A stretch of DNA of 64,000 nt from Marthasterias glacialis (GCA_911728455.2 OU452234.1:4974549-5038548), one strand, 5' to 3'. Counted from the first letter of the stretch, positions 45,881-59,279 are shown. The notes: generated by a model not told the origin, from the letters alone. Program-made: numbers and translations.

Positions 45881-48800
45881 GGGACTTCACTGTAGGGTGG
45901 AATTGATTTAAAGGAAAAGGATCAATGATTTAAAGGTATAGGTGTAAGTAATGGAACTGTTGAAATTGATTCAACTCTAATGTAATGTAAAGGTAGGGTA
46001 CTTTTTAGGTGTAAACATTTACATTGAAATGGTGATCATGCTTTTATTGAAAAGGTACAATTTGGAAGTTTTTGTTTTGGAGGGGTGTACAGTTCTTTAC
46101 AAATAATTTTAGAGGTGTGCTACATTTTGTATTGAGGGTATGACTGGGTGGTTTAGAAAGCTTTTTTTAAAGGTACAGCACTTTTTAGATTAAAGGAATT
46201 ATTTTTAACATTTAATGACGGGATATAATTTGTTATGCTAATAAAGAGATTTACTGCACTTTTCTGGAAAAGGATTGTGAGGATATAGACCTGTTTTACT
46301 GCAGCCATTTTTGTTGGATTTTCCGTCTACTCATATATTGTTAGATTACATGTAATGGTTTATTGAATGGGACCAGTCTATTTTATTTGCGCAAGGTTGG
46401 ATTTCGTCTTGTAAATTTAAGTGTTGGGTAGAGTCAAATGACTTTTGTAGGTTTTAGCCCAAGTGGGTTTTGTTAATAAAAACAGCTATTCTTCTCTGTC
46501 TTGCTTAATACTTGTAACAATAAACACATTACTTGTACATTAATAGCACATAAAGTAAGGAAATTAAACATATTTCTTGCTTCATTTATAGAATCATTTT
46601 ATTTGCTAACTCCAAATAATAAAATATAAACAACACAATTTTAACATTAACAGCATAAGAACAACAGTTGTACTGTAATTCAACTAGCCTGAAAAAGAGA
46701 AAAACTTTGAATCTTTTGAAGAATATTTTTGTGGACACAGTTCTTTTGCAAGGCTATTTTCAATTGTCTTGTTTATCAATAATTAAACTACACCGCTAAG
46801 CTGTGGAAACTTCATCATTAATTGGGTACGTTTCCTATTATTAATTAAGGAATTAATTCATGCTTAACTCACAGGTTTTGTGTATGTTATGCTTATTTCC
46901 ACTTTGTGGAACATTTTTCTTGCACATGGTAATATTTTAGAGAGAAATATGCATTTCCGAAAGTATTTTAAAGGAAATAAACGAGTGCTTATTTCAGAAA
47001 GTAAATTTATAAAACTGCACCTTTAAAATTGACACCAAATTGGGCGTTCAAGAATCTATAACAAAGATGTCCTTTTCAGAAATTCTGTGCACATTCATGG
47101 TTTTAATTTTTGGTGAATCAAAATGAAACCTTCTACCTCGCAAAACCTGAAACTTCTTGGCATTTACCATAAATGTGTAAGAGATTTCCATGTCACCATA
47201 TACAGCATTTCCTCTAGATTCCGATGAAGAGCAAATGTTGTTGGGAACACTGTTAACTTTCAAAGATCAATAACAAAATCTCGCCTTTTATTAAATTGGG
47301 TCAAAGTTTAGGGTTTTGTCAGAGTCACTCACAAATAAAACCTAACTTGTGGTGAACACATTTTTCACAAAATGCAAGTTTTTGAATTATTAATTTTTTA
47401 CTTAGTGACTTGTATGATCTTTGTCCATTCTTCATATATAATACCACTGAAATGGTGCACTTACTTTTCACAACAACATTTGGGCAGATATAACAATTGC
47501 ATCAGGGTTGAACTTGATGTCATTAATTAACATGTCTACAATCTTTAAATGAAGTCAACAATTTGACAAATCCTTGTGTCAGTGCAAAAAAACATCGTAT
47601 TTTGCTTGTGGAACGTCATATCTCGCACAGAAAATTCTCCGTGCATATACATTGCATCTCGCTGCCTATTAGTTTTGTGTGTACATGCAGGTTTATGTAA
47701 TGTTTTTCCACTTTCAAACTCACGTGTAACATAAAATAATGGTATTTTTGCACTGACGGGACGAAATGAAATCAACCCGCTGTTTGGTTGTTTATTCATG
47801 AGTCCTTGATGTGTAGAATGATATACAGACATTTGATGTGTCCGATAGCCTATGCGTTGCTCTCCTCAAACTCTGAAGCCTTTAAGATTGTAGGCCATCA
47901 GCTTTCTCATGCTGTGAAAGGTTAAAGAAAACAAATGTATAGAGGTAACACATTAGGGCCGTGTGAAAAGGGAAAGGTCAAATGAACTGCATGGCCCTCC
48001 CCTTGTGGTGGTATCATTTTGCACTTGTTAATGAAATCTTACAATCCATCAATGTTGACTTGATATTTTAAACATTTCATTTTTTAAATTCAAGTTTGAC
48101 ACAGTCCATCAACTTTAATTTTCATCAAATCTGATTTGCCTGAATGGTAATATCCAAACTGCAAATGATGAGTGTTTTGTTTTAGCCGAGAAAGACGTGA
48201 GAAGTTCAGCAAACTCTCTGAATCTTTAGCAAATCTTTTGAGTGATGCAAAAACATTCTATTCCCAGGTTCACATGAAGTAATAACAGTCTTGATGAGGA
48301 ATAATGTTGGTTTTGACTTCAAAGTTTATTGATTCATTGATATTTTTGCGAGTTTATAGATTTTTTTCCCTGGGATTTTATGCATGTTCATAAAATGTGC
48401 TGAATTATTTATATAAAGGGTTTGTTAATAAAAACATGTTTTGATTTTTCACATCTGTAATCAATCTGTAGGGATAAACCGCTCATCTGAGTTAGGCTGA
48501 TGCCAGCATGGAGTCCCCAGAGTGTTGTGGCATGTGGCGTAGGGGTGCTGTCTGTAACAGTGCTGCAAAAACAGCCCACTTTTTGATGTTAGTGTAAAAA
48601 CAATTTAATGTAACCCACATACCTCTGTTGTAACTCTTACACATCTAAGTTAGTGATGGGTAGACATTGGGCTGATGATAGGCACTAGCAGGTCTCAGGA
48701 ATCTACTCTTTGTGACAGGTAGATATCATCTACAGATGTCACGATGAAAAAAATGAAACAGGAACAAATTAAATGCACTAATGATACAGCCATACAAAAT

Positions 48801-49225
48801 TTAGTTGACCCTATACATTTGTAAAAGTAGGATTTTCTCTGGGCATCACAACTGTCATTGTGTACCCCCCCCCCCACCTGACATAATCCAAACCTGTAAG
48901 TTTGTGTTTCTTGGAATGTCCTAAACATAATTTTTTTTAACATTTCCACTTTTGGAATGCATCAAACCAACCCTTACTTTCACCCAGGAATGTTGTCATG
49001 TTAACAGTCTCTCCTGAACATCCTTTGATACCCTTGGCAGTGAGCCCTGCAGGTTTTCTTCACAAGTCAGAGTGCAGTCAGTGGCGCCCTCTATAGTCCA
49101 CTGACCATGACGTACCAATTTTGGAAGGGAAAAGTCAAATGTTCTGGGTTTTTATGATAATCACTCCATACAACCAACCTGTGAGTTTCAACAGGTTGAC
49201 TATGTTAAAGAAAACACTCACTGTA
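45881..49225. other. AT-rich intergenic sequence, no gene seen
   Basis: Includes an A/T-rich stretch with frequent AATAAA words. Short minus ORFs at 47048-47263, 47545-47832 and 48695-48949 lack any motif or splice support. A C-run lies at 48865-48878. Confidence 0.45.
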
Positions 49226-49227
49226 TA

Positions 49228-50018
49228 ATAGACCGATTGCCCGACAATGTTGACATGTGGTCACGTGACCTCCTTCTGGGTTTAACGCCATACAGCTGAC
49301 GGCAAAATACGTGTAAAGAGATATGCCGTGACACAGAGGGAGTACGAAAACAGTCGATTTTACTTTTGTTAGGTGATAAATTAGTTAATCAGCCCGTTTA
49401 TTTAAAGTAGTATGTTGTGGCATTAATTTAAATTACATCTGTTTCATAATTTAACAGAATGCTACTAAAAAGAGTTTTTTTTAGCCATGCACTACCGGTG
49501 TCGGATGACTATGTAGCCACCCGCCTGTTATTTTGTTTGTAATGTTGGCCTAAAACACTGTAAAAAAAAAGGGTAAAGAACCCTGGAAAAGTGAGCATTT
49601 ATACCTAGCCTTGTGAAATTTCAAATAGGCAAAAGAATCACAGTTTTGGACAGCAATTTCTTTGGATGGTTACAGCTTTAAAACTTTGAAATTTTTGTGT
49701 TGAAAAGTGTGTGGTGATTGCGGTCGTCTGGCCTAACGCTCCGTCGTGCACTGTACACATCGTGCACATATATATGTTACTTGTACAATTTTCAAGACTT
49801 GCTGGAACTGTCCTTACTGGCTTTATTCAGCCACTCGAAGGTCTCTGGTGCAAACTCTGGAATATTTTTCACAGATTTCGAGCAAGAAAAGCCTCGATTG
49901 AACAAACTAAATGCATTTATCATCGTGTACCGTACTGCACTTTCCTATGGAGGACTCCTGTTTGTTTACATTTTATACCCAGAAGGGGTCACGTGACGCG
50001 GGTCGCACAACTGGTCTT
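49228..50018. mobile_element. MITE family A, copy 2, with inverted centre
   Basis: Ends ATAGACCGATTGCCCGAC and GGTCGCACAACTGGTCT match copy 1 (6321-7084) in reverse complement. The outer arms (about 49228-49490 and 49740-50018) are reverse complements of copy 1's arms. The centre (about 49495-49737, CTATGTAGCCACCCGCCTG ... GCGGTCGTCTGGCCTAA) is in the same orientation as copy 1's centre (6604-6842). Confidence 0.8.
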
Positions 50019-50129
50019 TTGTTTATGATTGATCAGGGATTTTGTTTGCATTCATATAAAGGTTTATTTTGGTTTGACATACTGAAACAAGAACCCCCCA
50101 AAAACACTGCATAATTATTCATGATCTTT

Positions 50130-52130
50130 CAAGGATTTTGTTGCCATTCATTAAAGGCTTATTTTGATTTGGCAAACTGGAATAAGAAATCCAAGGTTGG
50201 GGGACAATTTTCTCTCTCATGGCAATATTTCAGAACATTTGATACTGGTATCACATTCATGAAAAGTAAAAAAGTGTCATACCTTTCAACATAAAGTTGA
50301 TTTACTTGATGTACTAGATGAAGATCCGACACTCTCTGTCTGGATTAACTGATCTGTCGATGATGAAACAAAAGAATAAGAAAAGAGTAATTAGATTAGC
50401 TGATTAATGGATTAGCTGATATAAGCTGATTTTATTAACTACACACAGCAAACTATTACTTACAAAGTTTTGGTAATAATAATAAATACTACAAAGTTCA
50501 TATGTAGCGCTTTATCACACCCGATGGGCGTCTCAAAGCGCTCAATGTTTTTTTCTGCAAGGTATGTGGAGTTATGCTTTGAAGTATGAGACCTATTCCT
50601 TTACATAGCACCATGTAACGGTTTACAAGGTGTTGTGGCGCAATCTGCAGCCGATCAAACCAGGAACACCGGGGCCAACCCCTTCTCTTTGCAATAAGTG
50701 CACTGGGTTCTTCTACATGCATCACACATTAAATGGAACCTAACAGTTTTACATCCCATCTGAAGGACGCAGCAATAATGGTAAAGTGTCTTGCTTAACC
50801 AGTTGCCGCCGGGATTCTTTTCTTTTGGTCCAAACCCCCCGGCGGGATTCTTTTGGCGGAATTGCTGGAATAGTTTTTTCTTTGAGAGTACCGCTGGCAC
50901 AAAGAAACCCTGACTTGACAATGCCAAGAGAACAAAGATTCTCTTTATTGGATCGTCGATTTTGTTTCTCGACCAAGAAAATGTCAAATTCACGCACTGT
51001 GAATTACAAAACATCGACCATTACCTACGGCACAGGAGTGGAACTAAACACAGAACCATTGCTCGATTGCGTGCTCACTCTGATTTACATCCATTGAGCT
51101 GAAAAACAATGAATGAACAATGGTGGAAGCCTCTCGATGCCTCGTAGTCCTCTTATTGGAACCAAAGAATAAACGTCTATATTCAGGGATTACACAAAAA
51201 CTGCTTCTCAATAGCCATAAAATGCCAATGTATTCAAGACCTTTTCTGTCCTTGTGAGGGTGTTCTGTGTATATTCCGCAGTTGAATGACCACGCAACTT
51301 TTGCTCCAGTCCGATATTACATAAAGGCGTCTTTAAACGACTTCTGTTTCCAGGCAGGGGAAACATTTGCGTGTATTCACGTCATCCGGCACCAACCGGC
51401 TGAAGATCTAACAACGCTTATGAAAACTCTAAAACTCAATACATTAAACACCTTCTAAAGAACCTCAAGTCATAACATATCAGTAAAAATCAAGTATCAT
51501 ACCTTTTAAAAATAAACATGATAAAGTTGATCTATTTGATGCACTGGATGAAGATCCGACACTCTCTGTCTGGATTAGTTAATCTGTAGTTAATAAAACA
51601 AAGGAATAAGAAAAGATTAATTACATAAGCTGATTAATGGATTAGCTGATATTAGCTGATTATATTAAGTACACACACAGCAAACTATTACTAACCAAGT
51701 TATAATAATAATACTACATAGTTTTTATATAGTGCTTCATCACACCTGATGGGCTTCTCAAATTGTACTGTGTTTTTTTCCTGCAAGGTATGCAGAGTTA
51801 CATTTTTACATTGTTTGAAGTACGGTACAAGACCTGTTCCTTTACATAGCACCATGTAACGGTTTACAAGGTACAATCAATCTGCAGCTGATCAAACAAG
51901 GAACACCGGGTTGAACTCAAGCTCTTTGCGATAAGTTCACTGGGTTCTTTTTACGTGCGATAAACAACACAAGTGAACTTTTCGTCCCATCTGAAGGACG
52001 AAACAATAGTGGTTAAGTGTCTTGCATCAGGACACAAGGTGTCATGACCGGGACTTGAACCCACACTCTGCTGATCAGAAACACCAGAGCTTGAGTCCGG
52101 TGTTCTTATCTGCTCGGCCACAACATGCCA
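50130..52130. repeat. Local duplication containing SINE copies
   Basis: The segment GAAGATCCGACACTCTCTGTCTGGATTA ... TAGCTGATTAATGGATTAGC occurs at about 50320-50460 and 51550-51720. Each copy runs into type 2 SINE sequence (50500-50800 headless; 51720-52130 with head). A third, partial match (GGAACAATTTTCTC, CATACCTTGAAATATAAAG) lies at 52405-52535. Confidence 0.75.
51720..52130 (-). mobile_element. tRNA-Leu-derived SINE (type 2), copy with head
   Basis: The minus strand starts GTTGTGGCCGAGCAGATAAG, then CACCGGACTCAAGCTCTGG and B-box GTGGGTTCAAGTCCCGGTC, as in tRNA-Leu, and continues into the SINE body. Likely inactive; no poly(A) end is visible. Confidence 0.75.
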
Positions 52131-52554
52131 CATGTTAACAATGGATATTATTTCAAGGTAACAGTCTTTAATGACCAAAATTTGATACCCTAGATAGTGA
52201 GCCTCTAAAGAAGGGTCTGGGGGCACTTTGGGGTGCACAGTAAGACACTCTTAGCCAGCCCACTGACCGTGATACTCATTTTTGGAAGAATAGATTCATT
52301 CAAATCCTTTAGCTCACAAGAAAACTTGACTTGTGAGGGATTTCGTGGCTAAAAGGCCAGTTTTGCTTTGACATTTTGAAATTAAAAATCAAAGGATGGG
52401 GAACAATTTTCTCCTACAAGGCAGTATTGCAAAACAATTGGGATGGGTAGTAAGCTTTGATATTAAAAAAATAGTTGATACTTTTTTCTTATTATTACTA
52501 ATCATGTTTCATACCTTGAAATATAAAGTTGTTATCTCTTGAGGCTAACTTCTG

Positions 52555-52692
52555 GAGCTGGGTTGAGGCATCTCTGCTCAGTGTGCTGGATGGACAGCCA
52601 CTCTGAATGAGGCTGACTTCTGGAGGTACTGCAGCTGGGCCTCAGGTTGAGAGGTTGAGGCATCTTTGCTCAGTGTGCTGGATGGACAGCCA
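52555..52692. repeat. Tandem repeat of about 90-bp units running into the gap
   Basis: Two units share CTTCTGGAG, GGTTGAGGCATCT and TGCTCAGTGTGCTGGATGGACAGCCA. The array ends at the N run, so the gap probably hides more copies. Confidence 0.85.
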
Positions 52693-52792
52693 NNNNNNNN
52701 NNNNNNNNNNNNNNNNNNNNNNNNNNNNNNNNNNNNNNNNNNNNNNNNNNNNNNNNNNNNNNNNNNNNNNNNNNNNNNNNNNNNNNNNNNNN
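52693..52792. other. Assembly gap (100 N)
   Basis: Exactly 100 N, a conventional placeholder, so the true length is unknown. It lies at the edge of a tandem repeat. Confidence 1.
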
Positions 52793-54280
52793 TACAATGT
52801 GACAAGCTCGTTTAACGATGATGTCAACAACAGCAATTAATTTTTAAGTGATTAATTAATGATCGCACTTCCATTGAAAACGGTTCACCGTGAGACGTAA
52901 AGTCTACACTGCGACGTGGGTTATTTTTAGCATGGCTAAATTCATGTCCACCCTCTTGATGTAATAAACAACACAGCCCAACCAAAAAACCTCCGCACTT
53001 TTTATGAAATTATAGGTGATCCCGTTTTACGCGTAAAACAGAGAAAGACGGTTTACGTTTTATCACTGGGATGTTTTTTTGTTTTTTGTTTTTTTTTTAT
53101 ATCGAGTGCGGGAAATGATAGAAGCAAAAGTGATTTCGGGAATTCTAAAGATGCTGTTTTCTCGACTTTGGCGGTATTTCAGACGCAAATATTGTTTTCA
53201 GGCGGGACATTTTCTGTAGTTTTACGTTTATTAACACGATAGTATGACTGACAAATACCGGTATAGTTACCGTAAGAGTTACGGTAACGTAAACGAAAAA
53301 TCTACATCAACGTTTTTGATATGTAATGGTGTGCCCTTGTCGTTAAAAATCGGTTACTGGGGTTAAATAGTTACGGTTGGTTTTCCATACATGGTGCATT
53401 AAAAAAAAATAAAAAAACGATTACTGTACCCGTAAATTCTACGGTAATTGTTTGGCACCGTAACCGCCTTGAGAATCAACTTATTTTTTACGGAATTCTT
53501 GTTGACTTGGTGATGTATTCCTTCCCGTTTAAGTTCACGTGACCCAAGTTAGACCGGAAGGGAACATGATCAGGTCCCTGTTTTGAAGCAATCAAAATCG
53601 GGGCCGTGTTGTGTGGACCCTGACTAGGAACAAGCTTTTTGTGACGTACAATATTCAACGACCGAAACAATTTCCGAGAGCTATACACGAAAACGTGTTA
53701 TTAATGGAGACAAAAGGTCATGACGTAGGTAGGCTATTTACGCCATTTGTTTCATTTTCAAACGTTTCCCCCCAACTCACACGTAAAACTTTTTCCCCCC
53801 AGCAGGTTTCTCAAGTTACGGTACGTCCTACGTAATTGTGGCATTGCTTACGGAATACAGTTGCGTTTAGAGACGTTTCCGTGGGGAAGAAAATGTAAGG
53901 CCAATCTTCACCGATCCCAGTGGGAGAAGACTCAGCGCTCCGCTGTGGGGGAAAATGAACACCGAGTGCCCCGGTGAGTGAAATAATATCAAAAAATGAA
54001 TTTTCTCCCCTCCCGTTCCTTTTTGTAAATCGTCTCATTTCTCTGATCAAACCACATTATTTACAGGAAACCCACGCGCCACTTAAATGGATTATTCACA
54101 ATGCATTTCCGGTTTGGAAGTCTCTATAAAGAAATATGTAATTTGATAAGATCAGAGGGTATCTGTTAATCTTCCATTTGTGAGTGTTGAATAAATGGTT
54201 TTCATGCCCGCTTGTTCCCCCCCCCAAAAAAAAAAAAAAAAAAAAAAAAAAACAGTATGCACGCATCTCACGGTTTTTCT
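52793..54280. other. Intergenic, inverted TACGGTAAC words
   Basis: Around 53255-53470 are short inverted repeats (TTACCGTAAGAGTTACGGTAA, ACCGTAAATTCTACGGTAA-type words), possibly a degraded fold-back element. Ends in a C run plus A run (54217-54252). No gene supported. Confidence 0.4.
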
Positions 54281-54289
54281 CTCTTAATC

Positions 54290-54800
54290 AGCGCATGTCA
54301 ACAGCGTCACACGAGTACGGTTTGGTATACAGTGCGTGGCTTGCTGAACACGACCGGCCGGCCGCGTTAACTCAAGTTTCAGCCGGGTCAACATTAAGCC
54401 GCCGGTATCTCGCGTCCGTGCCAAACTTTCCCGACGTGTAAAAAGACGAGCACGACACGACTTGGCGTTGTCACTGCAGACAGGACGGCAACCGCCCGGA
54501 CTCCACGGCATCCCGGGGCCAGGTCGGGGTGGGGGCATGTAAAGCCACGAGTTAGTAGAAGGCCACGTGGCTTTCTTCGTTCAACGTGCAAACGGTGATC
54601 CTCTGTCATCCCCGCATTGACTGTCACGCTCGGCCCGGGCGCAGTTTTAGCTGTTGGGAACACGCCACGCGACCGGTCATTGTTGAGACGGAAGCCTAAG
54701 CGGTTGTTAACAATTATCTTTCCGGCTTGTTGAGGTGGGCGCACGGGGTTCTTATCAGAATTAGACCCCCGGGACGCGTGACGATAGCCCCCCCCCCCCA
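54290..54800. other. CpG-rich, GC-rich segment
   Basis: GC-rich with many CpG (for example CGACCGGCCGGCCGCG near 54351), in contrast to AT-rich flanks. It could be an unmethylated promoter region. ORFs on the minus strand (84 and 138 aa) are typical of GC-rich sequence and show no motif. Confidence 0.4.
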
Positions 54801-57200
54801 CCACCACCAATGCGTGGTGTGAACCGTTGGGATTTCTGGCTAGTGCTGCCGGTTATGACTTATCCTTCGCTGGGTAATAGATGAAGTTGTAATTCGCGAT
54901 GCCGGCGATTAAAATGTCATCACTGATGTAAATTAAATTACTCCGGGAGTGTCAAGACCGAGGCGACGGTGGGTTGCTTTGGGGGGTGTGTGGATCTCGG
55001 TGGTCCCGACATGGTTGTCTGCCTCGTTATTGAGCAATTGAGACACACAGTTCTATTTTAGCAACTATGTGGCATGACCAAAGACTAAACCACAATAATC
55101 TGACATTGATAAGCTTTTATGTTATTCACAATTCAAAAGTCACTCCGTAATTTCCAAAAAATTTATAAACTAAAAGTTAAACATCACTGCTTCATACATG
55201 ACATCGGTTTTTTTAATATTTTTTTTTATGGATGCATATCTTGACATTTATTTAATCAAAACACACTGACATTTTAATGCAAAGGCTAAAGACAAAAATA
55301 GTCTGGTAACAGGACTGAGCATTGCACGTGTTAAACGTTCTTTGTATACGGGGAACGAGACACAAGATGGCCGACTCGTGAATAAGGCGCGTGTAGCCTT
55401 GTTCCCATATTATAGGCAACGCGCCGTATCGCCCCCTCTCGTCACAGAAATATTGGGGGGAAATGGCGCGGTGGGATCAGTACACCCCTCGGGAACGAGG
55501 CTGTGCGAATTGAGGCTTGAGATTTTACAAGATGCCTACCCACTACTAAATAACGTCTGAAGCCAACAAGGGCCCGACCCATTAAGTTCGTCCATGTTCG
55601 AACTTTGAGGGCGCATGTATGATGTGCGTTTCTGGAAGAACGACCATCCAGTAGATTGTGCAAAAGGATTCCTTAAATTCAGCAAGGTCAAGTAAGTGTC
55701 TCGTCAGGATTTCCTACATGTCCTTGTTGGGTTTATTTTATTTCCGGAAAATGACATAATCAACAGTTGACTTTTGGGAACTTGAAAGTTATATATTCTC
55801 GTCTTTGTGACAGTATTTGAAACGGAAATGGTCTCTTTTTTTTTATTATTGAAGATCGGAAGTGGTGTGGATTTCTTCGTCTTTGAATGTGAACGGGTTT
55901 GCTTCGGTACTATGTGAAAAAAAAAACCATTGGCATAAATTGCCACACTTTTTTACCCAATGGTGGTACAATAGTCAGCGTGTACATCCATTGGACAACT
56001 TCTACCCAACGGTCGTTGGATAATCCACATTCCTACTTATTAATTAATTATTTTACACAACAGTTGGATCACAACAACAACAATAACAACAGCAACAACA
56101 ACAACAACAACAACAAGAACAACAACAAGATTTATTTACAAATCTCTGGTGGTCATAAACTGTACAGCCCGAGATAAAATACAATTAAAGATTTTTTTTT
56201 TTTTTTTTTAATGTTTGAATTTTTTTTGGTAAGATGTATGAACCGTGCTTCAAAGATTTGTGCTCGGAAACGAAGTGATCCCAGCGAACGAAATTTGAAA
56301 CAGCATGTTGTTTAACAACGAATACAATTACTAAATCACGTTCTGACCTTGTAGATGGCTATAAAAATGTTGTTTTTGAGATGATCATCCCGGCCAACCA
56401 CCCTACGTGTTATTATATACGACGGCCATGCCCGCTGATGGTACCCAGAGGTCAGCTAAATTACAACGTCATTTCGCCTACATTTTGTCTCTGTGCAACC
56501 TGGTTGAAATAATTGAGCAGGCAGCGCGCGGAGTTTATTTATTGCGCTCCACACAAAACTTCCTTTTTTATTATATTACTCTGTTATTATTCGTTGGTGG
56601 ATTTAATTCGTTCGATATCTCATTTAGAAGTGACTTTGGTCATCCTACGAAAATAGCAGTTCAACATTTGGATTCACAAAAAGTTGTTGATTTTGTGCAA
56701 TGAGCGCGTTTTCCTTTGGACTGTCAGGAACAACTTCTCCGTTTGTGATTAGTGTAATCTGTTATCATTATTCTCGCAGGTTCTTCAAACAAGATCATGA
56801 ATGTTTCACAATCATTTTCTCTATCACACGCAAAAAAAATCCTTTTTAAACTAACGCCGCGTTTTGCATGGACAAACACACACACACGCGCGCACACCCA
56901 CACACAGAAACAAGATGGCGTCTGGAATTTGATGTAAAAAGGGATTTGATGTTATAGACAGACGTCATTATTACAATCCTCCTTAATTTGTTTGAATAGT
57001 TTAAGTTGAAAACGTCTGTATCGTCCCACAGAATTGGTACTTCAACAGGGTTGCAGGTGGTATAAACAAAATTATGCAAAAATTACAGCTTCCATAATGT
57101 TAAACCTTTGTCTTTGCCTGTGCATCACTGCTCAACATTAGGCGCACCAGAAACCATTTGGCCCAAACAACCAGTCATTATCATAATTATTCATTTTTAT
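54801..57200. other. Intergenic; two promoter-like words, microsatellites
   Basis: ACAAGATGGCCGAC at about 55360 and ACAAGATGGCGTC at about 56911 resemble YY1-type initiator motifs. (AAC)n at 56072-56130 and (AC)n at 56878-56907. No coding region supported. Confidence 0.4.
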
Positions 57201-57420
57201 GTTAAAAAGTTTGTACTTAAAATTTATTGTCTGGGTGCGAAGCACGAGGCCGACAAAATATACGGGTTGGGTTTTTCCTTGCTGTGGGAATAACTGTTTT
57301 TGTTCTGCTTGGCGCAAACTGCATTTTGCTGGTACCGCGGACGAAGCAGTTTACTCCAATCGGTAGAATTCGGGATATCATTCTCACTTTCTCCTCCATT
57401 CCACCGAAACCAACCCACAG

Positions 57421-57543
57421 GAACGGTCACCTTTCTCATTCCCGGGTGGCTTCAACTTCTTATCACACTTCAAGACAACTGCAGGTTGCTCCGCCACCAT
57501 CGAAGTTGCAACACCCCTCTTGGAAATAGAAGCAAACACAGAG
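57421..57543 (+). CDS. Possible coding exon, product unknown
   Basis: A strong pyrimidine tract (57384-57410) and CCACAG acceptor precede 41 open codons in phase 0 (ERSPFSFPGGFNFLSHF ... VATPLLEIEANTE), ending at a GAG/GTAAGT donor. Hydrophobic and polar residues alternate in a protein-like way. Overlapping ORFs in the other two frames are less convincing. No partner exon identified. Confidence 0.35.
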
Positions 57544-58930
57544 GTAAGTCGGCAAGTTCTCTTAGCAGCTCTCCAACAATCAGTTGCTCCGTGTGGTTAT
57601 TTGCTAAAACTACACGGGATTTACCCGCTAAAACTTGCGAATAAAAACGGCTGGTATTTCTGTAAATCGCCTGGTCGTAGTTTCAAGTTTAGTTTGATAG
57701 TTTTAAAAAACACAAAAGTGTGTACTGGCATACCGGCAGATGTACCACCAATGTCATACACGGACCTCCATAAGGTGTTCGTAATATTTATGCAAGAATT
57801 TTTCCATTATATAGATATCATACAGATTATAATCCATACCCCTATATTTTCATACCACTCTTGCTATCGAAATATACTGGTTAGAAGTTTTCTTCGCCAA
57901 ATCACAAAATCTAATTATTTATAAGCTGGTATGTATACGTATATATACAGATACATATACACATATATATAATTTTATACTTTTTTTTAAATGGCTATTT
58001 GTAGACTTTGCGTTAGAAACTTCGATTCGTGGTACGGCATGTAGGTGACGGGAGTATGCCATTGATGATACAAGCTTGTTTTTTCTACCTATATATTTCT
58101 TTTCCAAAGGACAGATCTACGGTGGTCCTATAGTCAAATATCTTTCTTATGACATACTCTGTGTGCTAGATTCCTGAGGCATAATTCCACCAACCAGCTC
58201 CCATACTACTATATGAAACTTTAAGCCCCAGCTCAGCATTGGTAAACCGACTGTGAATGCTCCCATTCTTTGCACAAGTCAAGAAACTTGTAATAAAACC
58301 AACCAGTGAACAAATGTCAGTTCTTTTCGTTGTTTCGCTTGCGAGAAAACGGTAAAAATGCATTCAGCATTTTTGTACGCATTCCTGTCGGCAGAGTTTT
58401 TCGTCTCACTGAGACGAAAACTAATTGTGGATCTTATTTCATTTATTAGTTAAAAACGATAACACTTCAGACAGAAATATTTCAAGGGAAGTTTTCTACC
58501 ATCATTATCTTTATACCATGTATAGGTGCGTATAAATATGTGAACATTTTGTTTTCTTCTTTACCAACGTTTAGCTAATTAGCTAATTCCGTTTAATTTT
58601 TTTTAACAGTAAATGCTACAGTCGTTTTGGTTGTTCGTAAAAATTAATCCAAAAAAGAAAACATGTACTGTTATCAATCATGTCTAGGTTTTTTTTTTTT
58701 TTTTTTTTTTTTTTAGTGTGGTTTGACAAGTTCGTCGTTTTGTCAACTGCATTATTTGTGCACGCTTTTTGCTTGCATAACGCTTAGTCAGGAGTAGTCC
58801 TATAGAAAGTGTTGCTGTTTGTGTATTTATTTGTTTGACCATTAATTATTGTTCGAATTGTTGTTGCTCGACTTAAATATAATTCAAGCCTGCGGCCCCC
58901 TAAAATGCGGTAAGACAGACGAATGCATTT
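57544..58930. other. Intergenic, no gene seen
   Basis: AT-rich. TATA-type dinucleotide repeats at about 57930-57972 and a T run at 58689-58715. Confidence 0.45.
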
Positions 58931-58935
58931 CGTGG

Positions 58936-59270
58936 TGTGCCGTGCCCGGGAGAAAGTTGAAAGGCTGTGTACGACCTTTTTTTCCCCGGGCGCACAACTG
59001 TTTGCCCCAGCAGGTCACAAGCAATAACATGGCTCTTTTGAAAAAAAAGTAGGGCAAAACTGTCGTGTAAGGTGCTAGAATTACACACAGGACATGTTTT
59101 TTTCCATTCCCATGCGGAATTTAACTTTCCTGCAATGACTCCTGAAAAACGACCAAACTTTCACAGTCTGTTTTCTTTGAAACGCACTTTTGGACAGTAA
59201 TACTGCTGACGACCTTTTTGCCGGTCACACTTTCGTGTCGTCCTTCTATCGGGCACACGACGATTTTTGT
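58936..59270. mobile_element. Element family B, copy 3 (reverse orientation, diverged)
   Basis: The reverse complement reproduces the blocks of copies 1 and 2: GCATGGGAATGGAAAAA, GTAATTCTAGCACC, AGCCATGTTATTGCTTGTG and the GCGCCCGGGGAAAA / TTCTCCCGGGCAC hairpin near one end. Confidence 0.5.
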
Positions 59271-59279
59271 TGCACAAAC

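Noticed and set aside
49711..50114. ORFs of 67-105 aa
   Set aside because: They lie inside the MITE family A copy.
57227..57529. 100-aa ORF with a hydrophobic segment (possible type II membrane protein N-terminus)
   Set aside because: It overlaps the better-bounded exon 57421-57543 in another frame, ends before the strong donor, and its start codon has no supporting context. It cannot be excluded.
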